Shown here piece after piece: positions 26,633 to 35,213 of a stretch of 64,000 nucleotides of DNA. The DNA comes from Aureispira sp963837355 (lineage in GTDB: Bacteria; Bacteroidota; Bacteroidia; Chitinophagales; Saprospiraceae), in contig CAWIMY010000002.1 of assembly GCA_963837355.1 (NCBI GenBank), positions 744,001 to 808,000 of the forward strand, written 5' to 3'. The stretch's first letter is position 1. Each line of letters opens with the position of its first letter. Made by a program: the position numbers and the translations under genes. The notes under the pieces were generated by a model. It saw nothing but the letters and a program-made list of their open reading frames with translations, searched no databases and was not told the origin of the DNA.

Positions 26633-26671
26633 TATTGGTCTATAAGAAGGCAAGTCAACAAGTGACGATAA
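26633..26671 (+). repeat. array leader element, copy 1
   Basis: A 39-nt element that recurs at 27096-27134 with 33 of 39 positions identical by direct comparison. It precedes the first hairpin unit of array 1 by a few nucleotides. Confidence 0.75.
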
Positions 26672-26818
26672 TAAAACAAGATAATACATTTGGCTTATTC
26701 TGGATTTAAAGGGTTGGGAAGCCGTTTAGTCCACTTTAAAAGAAGAACCAAATACCAATAATACATTTGGGTTACTTAGGGTTCAATGGTTGGGAAGCCA
26801 TTTTATCCATTACAAAGT

Positions 26819-26932
26819 GAAAACCAGATAACGATAATAAATTTGGGTTTTAATAACTGTGTAGGTTCGCTTACGCAGTTGGGGTGATTAAGGACGCCAA
26901 CAGTTGGGAAGCTGTTGGCGTCCATTTTTTTT
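26819..26932 (+). ncRNA. array 1 terminal unit: candidate small structured RNA
   Basis: The unit has TAAATTTG (26838-26845), a first hairpin (about 26851-26880), the GGGGTGATTAAGG box, and a perfect 12-bp stem (26892-26903 with 26912-26923) around TTGGGAAG. A run of eight T follows. Promoter-like box, two hairpins and terminator fit a small RNA gene, but there is no TTG at the standard -33 distance and transcription is not shown. Confidence 0.45.
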
Positions 26933-27095
26933 GTCCTGTCGTTGATGGAGGATGGCGAGTGTTGGGTAAGTGCAGCTAAGGCACCTGTTTATCTTTCGAA
27001 ATCAATTTTGATAACGTTTTTCATTTTGAAAATAAAAGCCCCTAGTAATAATATATAAGTGATTGATAGCCATTGCGTGCCAACTTTTGGTATCA

Positions 27096-27134
27096 TATTG
27101 GCTTATTAGAAAGTAAGTCAGCAAGTGACGATAA
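27096..27134 (+). repeat. array leader element, copy 2
   Basis: Second copy of the 39-nt element found at 26633-26671. It stands before array 2, about 50 nt ahead of its first unit. Confidence 0.75.
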
Positions 27135-27257
27135 CGACATCGAAAAACTGATTTAGCTTTGCTTCTTATTGATAACAAAGGAAAGACTAGATAACGATAA
27201 TAAATTTGGGTTTTAATTACTTCGTGAGCGCGCAAGCGCGGTTGGGGTGATTAAGGT

Positions 27258-27622
27258 AAAACCAGATAACGATAATAAATTTGGGTTTTAATTGGGGTGA
27301 TTAAGGACATGGAGCAGTTGGGAAGCTGCTCCAGTCCAACTTCAAAAGTGAAAACCAGATAACGATAATAAATTTGGGTTTTAATTGGGGTGATTAAGGA
27401 CATGGAGCAGTTGGGAAGCTGCTCCAGTCCAACTTCAAAAGTGAAAACCAGATAATGATAATAAATTTGGGTTTTAATTGGGGTGATTAAGGACATGGAG
27501 CAGTTGGGAAGCTGCTCCAGTCCAACTTCAAAAGTGAAAACCAGATAATGATAATAAATTTGGGTTTTAATTGGGGTGATTAAGATGCCAACAGTTGGGA
27601 AGCTGTTGGCGTCTATTTTTTT
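27258..27622 (+). repeat. 93-bp tandem repeat, three full copies plus a partial terminal copy
   Basis: Copies start at 27258, 27351 and 27444, with a partial one from 27537. The full copies are almost identical; the last two carry a C-to-T change in GATAACGATAA. Each full unit has TAAATTTG, GGGGTGATTAAGG and the stem TGGAGCAG/CTGCTCCA around TTGGGAAG. The terminal partial unit switches to the GCCAACAG/CTGTTGGC stem seen in array 1 and ends in a T run (27616-27622). A diverged unit (27187-27256) lies just upstream. Confidence 0.9.
27584..27622 (+). terminator. intrinsic terminator ending array 2
   Basis: An 11-bp stem (27584-27594 with 27603-27613, one G-T pair) around TTGGGAAG, followed by a run of seven T. 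It is nearly identical to the end of array 1. Confidence 0.8.
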
Positions 27623-27794
27623 GTCTATAGGTATCCTATCCTTGATTAAAGACGGCGCGCGTTGGGCAAAAGACCGCCCTTCAACAGCGGCACAATACAA
27701 ACAAGAAAGGAAATTTGTTTATACAATCTGTTTTTCCGTCCTTGTAAGCAAGCAGTAAAGCAGCTGCTCCTTATTCCTCCAAATTTATATTCCT

Positions 27795-29108
27795 ATGAAA
27801 AGATTATTAATGGCTTTTGTACTCCTACTAAGTCTAACCCACTGCCAAGAAAAAGACACCCCTACGTCGACAAATATTGTCACCACTGACATCGACAATT
27901 TTTGGCGAGCCTACGATAAAATAACCGCTACCAAAGACACCGCGCAACAGTTGCAATATCTACAAGAGCTCTACCTTGAATTGGGTAGCAAAGGTCTCGA
28001 CGCTATTATTACTACTAAACGTTATTCACCTGAAAAATACTTGGCTGCGATTAATGATTATCCTAAATTCTGGACCTCTATTCGAGCCAATACACTCCGC
28101 GCCAACGAATTCAGAGCTGCCCTAGATCATGGAATAGAACAACTACGAAATTTATACCCTGACCTAAAACCCGCTAAAATATACTTCACTATTGGTGCAT
28201 TGGGCACCAACGGCACAACAAAAGATAGCAGCGTACTAATTGGCAGCGAGTTGGCAATGGCCGATGAGACGACCGACGCGAGTGAATTTCCAAGCCATTA
28301 CCGAGCAGGCCGTCGCGAATACTTCGACAGTAATCCTATCAGAAACCTAGTGCTGCTTAATATTCACGAGTATGTGCATACACAACAACCACCAATCGCC
28401 CATAATTTATTGGCGTATTGTGTGTACGAGGGCGTAGCAGAGTTCGTATCGGTCAAAGCAACGAAGAAGGGATCGGTGGTACCCGCCATTGCTTACGGAA
28501 AAAGTAACGATCAAGTACGACAAACCTTTGAGCGCGAAGCGTTCTATGATAACAACGTAAAAAAATGGCTGTGGAGCGATGCAGAAAACGACTTCGATAC
28601 CCGTGATTTAGGCTATTATATAGGCTATCAGCTTTGTGAGAATTATTATGAACAAGCCGATGACAAAAAAGCCGCGATCAAAGAAATGATTGAACTGGAT
28701 GTTAGCAACATCGCCCAACTAGACGCCTTTGTAGACAAAGCCAACTTCTTTTCTAAACCGATAGACACGTTACGTCAAGAGCATTTTGCCTCCGCGCCTA
28801 CCGTCACAGACATCCTAGAGTTTGAAAATGGGAGCAAGATGGTCAGCCCAAGTATCAAAACAATTACCCTACAGTTTTCGGAGCCCCTTAGTAGTCGTGA
28901 AGGAATTGGCTTTGGTCCGTTAGGGAAAGATTTCTTACCCTCAATGGGTCAGCCGACGATATGGAGCGATGATGGGACTTCGTGGAGTACGCCAGTTAGT
29001 TTAGAACCCAATCGACACTATCAAATTAATGTAATGAGTTACTTTGAAACAAGCGATGAAAGACCGTTAATCCCCTATTTGATAGAATTTTGGACAGGGG
29101 AGCAGTAA
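27795..29108 (+). CDS. putative zinc-protease-like lipoprotein (HExxH)
   Basis: 437 aa with a hydrophobic N-terminus ending in a Cys (MKRLLMAFVLLLSLTHCQ), probably a lipoprotein though the lipobox LTHC is not ideal. NIHEYVHTQQ contains HExxH, and EGVAEF follows about 21 residues later, consistent with the third zinc ligand of gluzincin-type or DUF2268-like predicted proteases. A C-terminal beta-rich part (TITLQFSEPLSSREGIGFGP) resembles an Ig-like add-on. Activity is inferred only. It lies right of the hairpin arrays, same strand. Confidence 0.65.
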   Translation: MKRLLMAFVLLLSLTHCQEKDTPTSTNIVTTDIDNFWRAYDKITATKDTAQQLQYLQELYLELGSKGLDAIITTKRYSPEKYLAAINDYPKFWTSIRANTLRANEFRAALDHGIEQLRNLYPDLKPAKIYFTIGALGTNGTTKDSSVLIGSELAMADETTDASEFPSHYRAGRREYFDSNPIRNLVLLNIHEYVHTQQPPIAHNLLAYCVYEGVAEFVSVKATKKGSVVPAIAYGKSNDQVRQTFEREAFYDNNVKKWLWSDAENDFDTRDLGYYIGYQLCENYYEQADDKKAAIKEMIELDVSNIAQLDAFVDKANFFSKPIDTLRQEHFASAPTVTDILEFENGSKMVSPSIKTITLQFSEPLSSREGIGFGPLGKDFLPSMGQPTIWSDDGTSWSTPVSLEPNRHYQINVMSYFETSDERPLIPYLIEFWTGEQ

Positions 29109-29216
29109 AAAACGAAAGAGAACCAGCAAACCGATTCTATCTACTCAAGTTTGTTTTTGAAAAACCCTACCTTACGACTTCAAATCAGAATTAACAGACG
29201 AATAATCAACTTAAAA

Positions 29217-30398
29217 ATGCGCAAAATAACAGCGGATTGGGTATACCCCATTGAGCAGGCTCCTATTCAAAATGGGGTAGTGACCATTGATGACCACGGA
29301 AAAATTATTGCCTTAGGGACTGCCGCCGACCATGCAGGAGAAGCCTTAGAATACCACCAAGGTATCCTCATTCCTGGCTTTATCAATACCCACTGCCACT
29401 TAGAACTCTCGCACATGAAAGGAAAAGTAGATACAGGCACTACGCTCATTCCTTTTATTACCAATGTGGTACAACAACGCGGAGCTGATGAGGAGACGAT
29501 CCAAGCCGCCATTGAAGCAGGAGATCAAGAAATGTACGAGGGCGGAATTGTAGCGGTAGGGGACATTTCCAACGTGCCTGATACGTTTGCCCAAAAATCT
29601 AAAAGCCCGTTGCGCTATTATACCTTTGTAGAAATGTTTGACTTTTTGCAAGAGCAAACCACCGAGGCAGAGTTTAACAAATACAAAGCCGTCTACGATG
29701 TGCTAGAAACAACGGTGGGCGACAAAAAAAGCTGCGTCCCTCATGCTCCCTATTCGGTCTCGCCGAGTTTGTTTCAAAAAATCAACAGCGCGAACGAAGG
29801 CCCACAGCGTACGGTCAGTATTCACAACCAAGAAACCATACCAGAGAATGAGCTCTTCTTAGAAAAGAAAGGCGCTTTTTTGCCATTTTACGAAGGGTTT
29901 GGTTTATCACTGGAGCACGTAACAGCGACCAAGAAAACGGCCATTCATTATGCGTTGGCGCACCTAGATCCTGCTCACCGCACGTTGTTTGTACACAATA
30001 CCCTCACCACTGCCGAGGATATTCAGGCCGCCCAGCAATGGAGTAACCATGTCTATTGGGCAACTTGCCCCAACGCAAACTTATACATCGAAAACCGCTT
30101 ACCGAATTACCAATTTTTCCTAGACAACAACGCCCGTATGACCGTTGGTACTGATAGCTTAACTTCTAATTGGCAATTATCTATCTTAGAAGAACTTAAA
30201 ACCATTGCCAAATACCAATCTTATGTGCCTTTCGAAACACTACTGGAATGGGCAACACTCAATGGGGCAAAAGCCCTTGGCATGGAGGAAACCTTAGGAA
30301 GTATTCAAGTAGGAAAATCTTGTGGGTTAAATTTAGTAGCCAACCTCAATGACCGAGGAAATTTTGGACCAGCAACGACTGTGAAGCGTTTAGTGTAA
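29217..30398 (+). CDS. amidohydrolase-family deaminase/hydrolase
   Basis: The start at ATG 29217 gives MRKITADWVYPIEQAPIQNG, 393 aa; upstream in-frame sequence looks non-coding. Metal-binding and catalytic blocks of the SsnA/TrzN-like amidohydrolase group are visible: NTHCHLELSHMKGK, CVPHAPYSVS, HNQET, VHNTLTT and the late GTDSLTSNWQLSILEE with the metal Asp. The substrate is not determinable; deaminases of nucleosides or futalosine-type intermediates are possibilities. It stands 63 nt before a barrel gene. Confidence 0.85.
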   Translation: MRKITADWVYPIEQAPIQNGVVTIDDHGKIIALGTAADHAGEALEYHQGILIPGFINTHCHLELSHMKGKVDTGTTLIPFITNVVQQRGADEETIQAAIEAGDQEMYEGGIVAVGDISNVPDTFAQKSKSPLRYYTFVEMFDFLQEQTTEAEFNKYKAVYDVLETTVGDKKSCVPHAPYSVSPSLFQKINSANEGPQRTVSIHNQETIPENELFLEKKGAFLPFYEGFGLSLEHVTATKKTAIHYALAHLDPAHRTLFVHNTLTTAEDIQAAQQWSNHVYWATCPNANLYIENRLPNYQFFLDNNARMTVGTDSLTSNWQLSILEELKTIAKYQSYVPFETLLEWATLNGAKALGMEETLGSIQVGKSCGLNLVANLNDRGNFGPATTVKRLV

Positions 30399-30461
30399 TA
30401 ATTTCCTTGCCATACAACATAATCCAATGCTTCAATTGCATCGTACCAGAAACCAGTTGTC

Positions 30462-32192
30462 ATGAAAAAAAATCTACTTTTACTGTTGCTCGGGTGTAGT
30501 GGCTTAATTACTGCTCAATCGTCTCTATTGGTGCCTCTTAATGACATCAATCACCACTTGCACCAACGCGCTACCATTATTCAGGGCGATTTTGACGGTA
30601 TCCACAACGCCATCAAACCCTTACTTCGGGGAGATGTTTTGCGGTACCAAAATGAAGCCGTTCCCGCCGATTATTGGACGGTCAACAAGCGCCGACAGTG
30701 GAACTACAATTATGTGCATTACGATTACAACGATGTAGACAGCACCATAAAAAGCCAACGTTCCTTCGCCAAATTCTTATATCCCAAAGGTGACCGCTCT
30801 TTTCTGCGCCATTTTTATAGAACACCTGCGCACTTTTTAGAAGCACGTACCCCCAAATTTTATGTCAACGTCAATCCTATTGTCCATCTCAAAGGAAGCG
30901 TCGAGCAATACAACGGCCAAACGCAGCTAACGTTTCTCAATCGGCGTGGGGCTAGTATTCGAGGTAACATCATGAATCGAGTGTTTTTCTACACCGATAT
31001 TATTGATACACAGGCAGATTTACCTACCTATGTAAAACAGCGTTCGGAGCGCGATTATGCAGTGCCAGGAGCAGGCTTTTTTAAGCAATTTGACAGCAGT
31101 CTAAACCCAGAAGAAGATACTTCAGGAGTGGATTATTTAATAGCGGAAGGATACATTGCAGTAGATTTGCTAAAAGACCACATCGGCGTACAGTTTGGAC
31201 ATGGTCAAAATTTTATTGGCGACGGGCACCGTTCTCTATTCTTATCAGACAACGCCACCAATTACCTTTATCTAAAAGTTAATACGCGCATCTGGAAAAT
31301 TCACTATCAGAATATTTTTGCAGAGTTGATACAGAACTATGGCGAAAGACAACGCGCTTTTGACTTGGCTTTGCCCAAAAAATACATGGCCGCGCATTAC
31401 CTCAGCATCAACCTCCTCAAAAACCTCAACATCGGGTTGTTTGAAAGTGTGGTCTTTAGCCGAGGCGGGCGCTTTGATTTGCAATACCTCAACCCCTTGA
31501 TTCTTTACCGCTCTGTCGAACAAGCGGTCGGCAGTCCCGATAACATTGTCTTGGGAATGAGCTGGAAATGGAATTTCCTACAGCGCTTTTCTTTTTATGG
31601 GCAATTCTTATTGGATGAATTGTCCGTAGGGGATTTGGTGCGTCTGGGTGGTAGCTGGTGGGGCAATAAGTTTGCTTTTCAAGCAGGACTCAAATACATC
31701 AACGCCTTTAAAATTGACCAACTAGATTTACAAGTAGAATACAACGTCTCGCGGCCCTATACCTACAGCTTCCGCGATAGCTCAGCTAGTTATACCCATT
31801 ATAACCAAGCCTTAGCGCATCCATTGGGGGCTAATTTTCATGAAGTAATAGGTATTGCCAACTACCAACTCGCACCCGGAATGTTCTTACGAGGACAACT
31901 CAATTATGCCTATGTTGGCAAAGATAGCTCGGGCATCAACTGGGGCAGCAATCCCAATATTGGGTATCTATCCCGCGTACAAGATTTAGACAATACAATA
32001 GGACAAGGGGTCAGTACCCATCTATTAATTGCCCAATTACTCTGGCAATACCAAGTCCGCCACAATTTATCACTAGATGCACAAGTAATGTATCGCCGCG
32101 AAGAGGCTGATGTTGATATTTTTGACAACAGTACTTGGCTCTTCTCCTTAGGGTTGCGCTGGAACATTAGCGAAAAAATGCGCGACTGGTAA
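30462..32192 (+). CDS. outer-membrane barrel protein, Wzi/RemB-like
   Basis: 576 aa with a signal peptide (MKKNLLLLLLGCSGLITAQS) and repeated amphipathic beta strands up to a C-terminal strand LFSLGLRWNISEKMRDW. The segment VQFGHGQNFIGDGHRSLFLS followed by DNATNYLYLKV resembles the Wzi capsule-assembly and RemB gliding-associated barrels of Bacteroidota. That assignment rests on memory of the motif. It is followed by a bidirectional terminator. Confidence 0.6.
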   Translation: MKKNLLLLLLGCSGLITAQSSLLVPLNDINHHLHQRATIIQGDFDGIHNAIKPLLRGDVLRYQNEAVPADYWTVNKRRQWNYNYVHYDYNDVDSTIKSQRSFAKFLYPKGDRSFLRHFYRTPAHFLEARTPKFYVNVNPIVHLKGSVEQYNGQTQLTFLNRRGASIRGNIMNRVFFYTDIIDTQADLPTYVKQRSERDYAVPGAGFFKQFDSSLNPEEDTSGVDYLIAEGYIAVDLLKDHIGVQFGHGQNFIGDGHRSLFLSDNATNYLYLKVNTRIWKIHYQNIFAELIQNYGERQRAFDLALPKKYMAAHYLSINLLKNLNIGLFESVVFSRGGRFDLQYLNPLILYRSVEQAVGSPDNIVLGMSWKWNFLQRFSFYGQFLLDELSVGDLVRLGGSWWGNKFAFQAGLKYINAFKIDQLDLQVEYNVSRPYTYSFRDSSASYTHYNQALAHPLGANFHEVIGIANYQLAPGMFLRGQLNYAYVGKDSSGINWGSNPNIGYLSRVQDLDNTIGQGVSTHLLIAQLLWQYQVRHNLSLDAQVMYRREEADVDIFDNSTWLFSLGLRWNISEKMRDW

Positions 32193-32244
32193 AAAGTAAC
32201 CTTTCCCTTTGTTACCTACCACAGGGCAGCCTGTTAAAAAAAAA

Positions 32245-32281
32245 CAAAGCCATTCCGATCTGTTCGGAATGGCTTTGCCTT
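32245..32281. terminator. bidirectional terminator
   Basis: A perfect 14-bp stem (32245-32258 with 32264-32277) with A-rich sequence on the left and T-containing sequence on the right. It lies between convergent genes and can serve both. Confidence 0.8.
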
Positions 32282-32349
32282 TGTTAAGTATCATCAAATA
32301 GGACTGCGCCTAGAATTACAGAAATACAGCGAACAGCGGAACGTAGTCA

Positions 32350-33483
32350 TTAGTGCCCAAAACTAGGGGCTAATCCGCCCAATTTACGAGCCTGCTCAAA
32401 TGCTTCCTTAGCTTTTTCTTCTTGTTGGAGTTTTTGCAAAATCCCTCCTTTCGTTTGCCAATACACGGCTTTTTGATCCTGTTCTAAGGCTTCCTCTATC
32501 CAGTTCAATGCTTTTTCCAACAAGCGTTCATCGTCTGTGCGTTTGCCAACAGCTTGGGCATATTGGTGCAGGACGTCGCCTTTTTTCTTGGCGTATTTTT
32601 TTAAATACTTATCAGCCGCTGCCGTGTAAGCAGGTATATCTTCTTTGCCTGCAGCATAATTGATGTCAGCCAAGAGGCTGTACTCTTTATAAAAACTTGG
32701 GTAAGCCGCTTTCATTTTGCTTTTAGCGGTACCAACCAACGCTTCTGTATCAAACTCGATGGCTTTTTGGATGACGGCATCGCAAGCATCTTGCACCTTA
32801 TTATAATACGCCTCTTTTCCCTGTGCCTTTAGAATAGCGTCTTTGTGTTCTAAAAATAAATCAAAAACCTTGGAATCAGCGTCGTTTGCAAAGTCGAATA
32901 GAAATTCCAACCCTGCTTCGTTGTTTATCTCTTTTTGCTCCCGCAAGTATTCGTTGGCAATTTTGGTGGCGGGTTTTCCACCATTTAAGAGGGCGTAGGC
33001 ATAGGAGCGCAGCAATTCGGTAGAGCGGTCGCCTTCTTCATAAGCTTTGGCATATTCGTCCGATTTGTCATTTTTGCTCAAAGCCATTTTTCCCAACCCC
33101 AAAAATTGATCGGCAGGGCGGCTACCTTTGGCCGCGTGTACCACTTCGCCTTTGTCATCCAAAAACAACAAGGTTGGGTAAGAATTGACACGGTAGCGAC
33201 CCGCCAAACGAGGGCCTTCGCCTTTTTCCATGTCTACTTTGATGTTGACAAAGTGTTTATTAAAAAAATCACCCACTTCGGGCGCGGTAAATACATTGCG
33301 CGACATTTGTTTGCACGGGCCACACCAAGCGGTATAAGCATCCATGAAAATCAGCTTGCGTTCTTTGGTGGCTTTCTCTTGGGCTTCCGCCAAAGTGCCT
33401 TCAAAAAATTCGATGCCGCCATCTGCCGCCCAAATCGAGGGGAGGAGCAAAAGCGATAGAGCGAAGGAAAATATCATTCTCAT
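32350..33483 (-). CDS. thioredoxin-fold protein with TPR-like C-terminus
   Basis: 377 aa. A signal peptide (MRMIFSFALSLLLLPSIWAA) leads into a thioredoxin domain with TAWCGPCKQM (Cys54 and Cys57) and the cis-Pro region VNSYPTLLFLD. From about residue 150 the protein is helical and Ala/Lys-rich, resembling tetratricopeptide repeats (for example ALNWIEEALEQDQKAVYWQT near the end). It is probably a periplasmic disulfide oxidoreductase. The partner is unknown. Confidence 0.85.
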   Translation of the reverse strand: MRMIFSFALSLLLLPSIWAADGGIEFFEGTLAEAQEKATKERKLIFMDAYTAWCGPCKQMSRNVFTAPEVGDFFNKHFVNIKVDMEKGEGPRLAGRYRVNSYPTLLFLDDKGEVVHAAKGSRPADQFLGLGKMALSKNDKSDEYAKAYEEGDRSTELLRSYAYALLNGGKPATKIANEYLREQKEINNEAGLEFLFDFANDADSKVFDLFLEHKDAILKAQGKEAYYNKVQDACDAVIQKAIEFDTEALVGTAKSKMKAAYPSFYKEYSLLADINYAAGKEDIPAYTAAADKYLKKYAKKKGDVLHQYAQAVGKRTDDERLLEKALNWIEEALEQDQKAVYWQTKGGILQKLQQEEKAKEAFEQARKLGGLAPSFGH

Positions 33484-33578
33484 AATCGGTATAATTAGTG
33501 GTTGTGGATAAAAAGGAAAAGCCCCTTTCTACAAAACGTTGCAAAAGCTGTGCTATACTCCCCACAAAGAATACGAAG

Positions 33579-33612
33579 AAAGTCCCGAAAAGCGTGGTGG
33601 GGGACTTTTTTT
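33579..33612 (+). terminator. hairpin with T run
   Basis: AAAGTCCC (33579-33586) pairs with GGGACTTT (33601-33608) and runs into T residues. It lies between two minus-strand genes while the T run is on the + strand, so its role is unclear; it may terminate an unannotated or antisense transcript. Confidence 0.5.
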
Positions 33613-33714
33613 ATAAAAAACTTAACAGCAGAACGAGGTCCACCGCTCTACATCAAAAGAAGTTAGCCCTCTTTCATCAAATTTAAAAGAAATAACCTAC
33701 GCACACACCAATGG

Positions 33715-34380
33715 TTATTCTGGCTGATAAGAAGCAGCTTGTTCCAAATAACCCAACAAAGGTTGCAAGGCTAAAAAACCTTCTTCTACCAAGTCTACAA
33801 AATCATCACTTTTGATCTCCTCTTGCGTCAAATCGCGCATCACCACGAAGTTTTTACGGCGTAAGAGGTCGATTTGGGGGTGTTCTTGGCTGTAGTTTTG
33901 GGGCGAGGTTTTCAATTTTTGATCGTCTTCTGCCCAGCCGCCATAAAAATCGACCAACTTTTTCTCCTGTATGATATCCGCTAGTTGTTGGCCATCGTAA
34001 TCAATAGCAGAGCGGATTTTTTCTAATAAATCTTTGTCAGGGCGGTAAAAGCCTCCGCCAATAAACGAGCCTTTGGGACTCACAGAAATATGTAAAGCAG
34101 GGACATTTTTCTCTTGCGGCGCGCTAAAGGTAAAAAAGTCTTTATAAACAGGTTTTTCGGGATGAAAACGGCGGTTGTTGTTGATTCTAGACAACGTACT
34201 TTTAGGCGGCAAATGCTCTAGGCGGCTGTCGTGGGTTTGCAAGCGCTTTAGCAATTGCTCGATTTTGTCGATCCAAACGTCTTTTGCTTTGTGGTAACGC
34301 GCTCTGTTCTCGTCCATCCAAGCTTTGGAATTGTTGTCGCGTAAGTCGCGCAAAAAATCAAAAATGTAGTTCTTTGTCAT
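33715..34380 (-). CDS. DUF2461 family protein
   Basis: 221 aa. It has the family pattern FLRDLRDNNSKAWMDENRAR near the start, SRINNNRRFHPEKPVYKDFF, and then SPKGSFIGGGFYRPDKDLL. Proteins of this family (TIGR02453) are cytosolic and of unknown function. It appears full length, with the ATG at 34380. It is transcribed toward the thioredoxin gene and separated from it by 231 nt. Confidence 0.9.
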   Translation of the reverse strand: MTKNYIFDFLRDLRDNNSKAWMDENRARYHKAKDVWIDKIEQLLKRLQTHDSRLEHLPPKSTLSRINNNRRFHPEKPVYKDFFTFSAPQEKNVPALHISVSPKGSFIGGGFYRPDKDLLEKIRSAIDYDGQQLADIIQEKKLVDFYGGWAEDDQKLKTSPQNYSQEHPQIDLLRRKNFVVMRDLTQEEIKSDDFVDLVEEGFLALQPLLGYLEQAASYQPE

Positions 34381-34648
34381 AATAAGGGAAGTGTGAATAA
34401 CAATAGATTGCCTATTAAAAACAAGGACTTCATAAAAGGTTCACAGCCCAGAACCAATTAATTTCAAGGAAGTAGAGAATTAGAACCAAGGAATTGAACT
34501 TTTTAGCCGCTCGGACAATTGTGTCATAGGAATTGTTATTTTTGTGATAACGAACCCGAAGATCATTTTAACATAGAAGCTGTTTAAAAAAGACCTTTCC
34601 TTGAGAAGGAGTGGTCTCCGTTGAATAACTTCATCAAAAACTAGTAGT

Positions 34649-35095
34649 ATGAGTTTGACCGATCGCATCAATACAGGAATCAAAGATGCAATGAAGGCAA
34701 AAGATGATGCCCGCAAGCGAACCTTGCGCGCTGTGAAAGCACAATTATTGTTGCTACAGACAAGTGGAGAAGTCGAAGAAATTACGGCCGCCCACGAAAT
34801 CAAGTTAATTCAGAAAATGGTCAAAGAACGCCAAGATTCCTACGAAATTTATAAAGAACAAGGTAGAGAAGATTTGGCGCAGCCCGAGCAAGAAGAAATG
34901 GATATTTTAAAGGAATTCTTGCCCAAACAGATGAGCAAGGAAGAATTGACTACGGAAATCAAAGCCATTATCGAGCAAACAGGCGCGAGTTCTATGCGCG
35001 ATATGGGCAAAGTAATGGGCACAGCCAACAAGAAATTTGCAGGAAAAGCCGATGGTAAAACCATTTCTATGCTGGTCAAAGACTTGTTATCCTAA
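34649..35095 (+). CDS. GatB/YqeY domain protein
   Basis: 148 aa, all accounted for by the YqeY fold: MSLTDRINTGIKDAMKAKDD, the KMVKERQDSYEIYKEQGRED region, FLPKQMSKEE, and GKVMGTANKKFAGKADGK near the C-terminus. It is related to the tRNA-binding tail of GatB, and its function is unproven (a tRNA-related role is suspected). It is divergent from the DUF2461 gene and followed by a terminator. Confidence 0.93.
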   Translation: MSLTDRINTGIKDAMKAKDDARKRTLRAVKAQLLLLQTSGEVEEITAAHEIKLIQKMVKERQDSYEIYKEQGREDLAQPEQEEMDILKEFLPKQMSKEELTTEIKAIIEQTGASSMRDMGKVMGTANKKFAGKADGKTISMLVKDLLS

Positions 35096-35134
35096 GCAAG
35101 AGCCAGCCGATAACCAAGGCTTTCTAAATAATAT

Positions 35135-35170
35135 AAAACGGATTTGCCCTGTTGGGTAGATCCGTTTTTG
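35135..35170 (+). terminator. intrinsic terminator after yqeY-like gene
   Basis: A 9-bp stem (35135-35143 with 35160-35168) ends in T residues. It lies 46 nt before the cvpA-like gene. Confidence 0.75.
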
Positions 35171-35213
35171 TAATTTTGAGCTGTTCTCCACTTTGTAAGG
35201 ATAGATAAAGCGT

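Larger units (their letters stand above)
26577..27794. other. gene-free 1.2-kb region of modular hairpin repeats
   Basis: No convincing protein gene is present. The stretch contains two arrays (about 26633-26932 and 27096-27622). Each has a 39-nt leader element, then units made of a TAnnTTTG-bearing A/T-rich box, often a GGGGTGATTAAGG box, and a stem around the constant loop TTGGGAAG. Each array ends in a hairpin followed by a T run on the + strand. The minus-strand reading frame over the second array exists only because the unit is 93 nt, a multiple of three. Confidence 0.85.

Noticed and set aside
27276..27283. A full promoter in each 93-bp unit
   Set aside because: TAAATTTG fits the -7 box, but no TTG stands 20 nt upstream as it does in the rRNA promoters; left as a possibility only.
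26819..27622. Integron attC sites
   Set aside because: The hairpins lack the paired GTTRRRY/RYYYAAC core boxes, there are no cassettes between them, and the nearby Xer recombinase (51.2 kb) looks like housekeeping.
27251..27700. Minus-strand frame of 149 codons with a 31-residue repeat over the hairpin array
   Set aside because: The repeat is 93 nt, so any open frame simply repeats. It has no signal, no known motif, and the terminators point to the other strand.
26577..27794. CRISPR array
   Set aside because: Units are 93 nt with no repeat-spacer alternation, the between-repeat sequence is itself repeated, and no cas genes are in the window.
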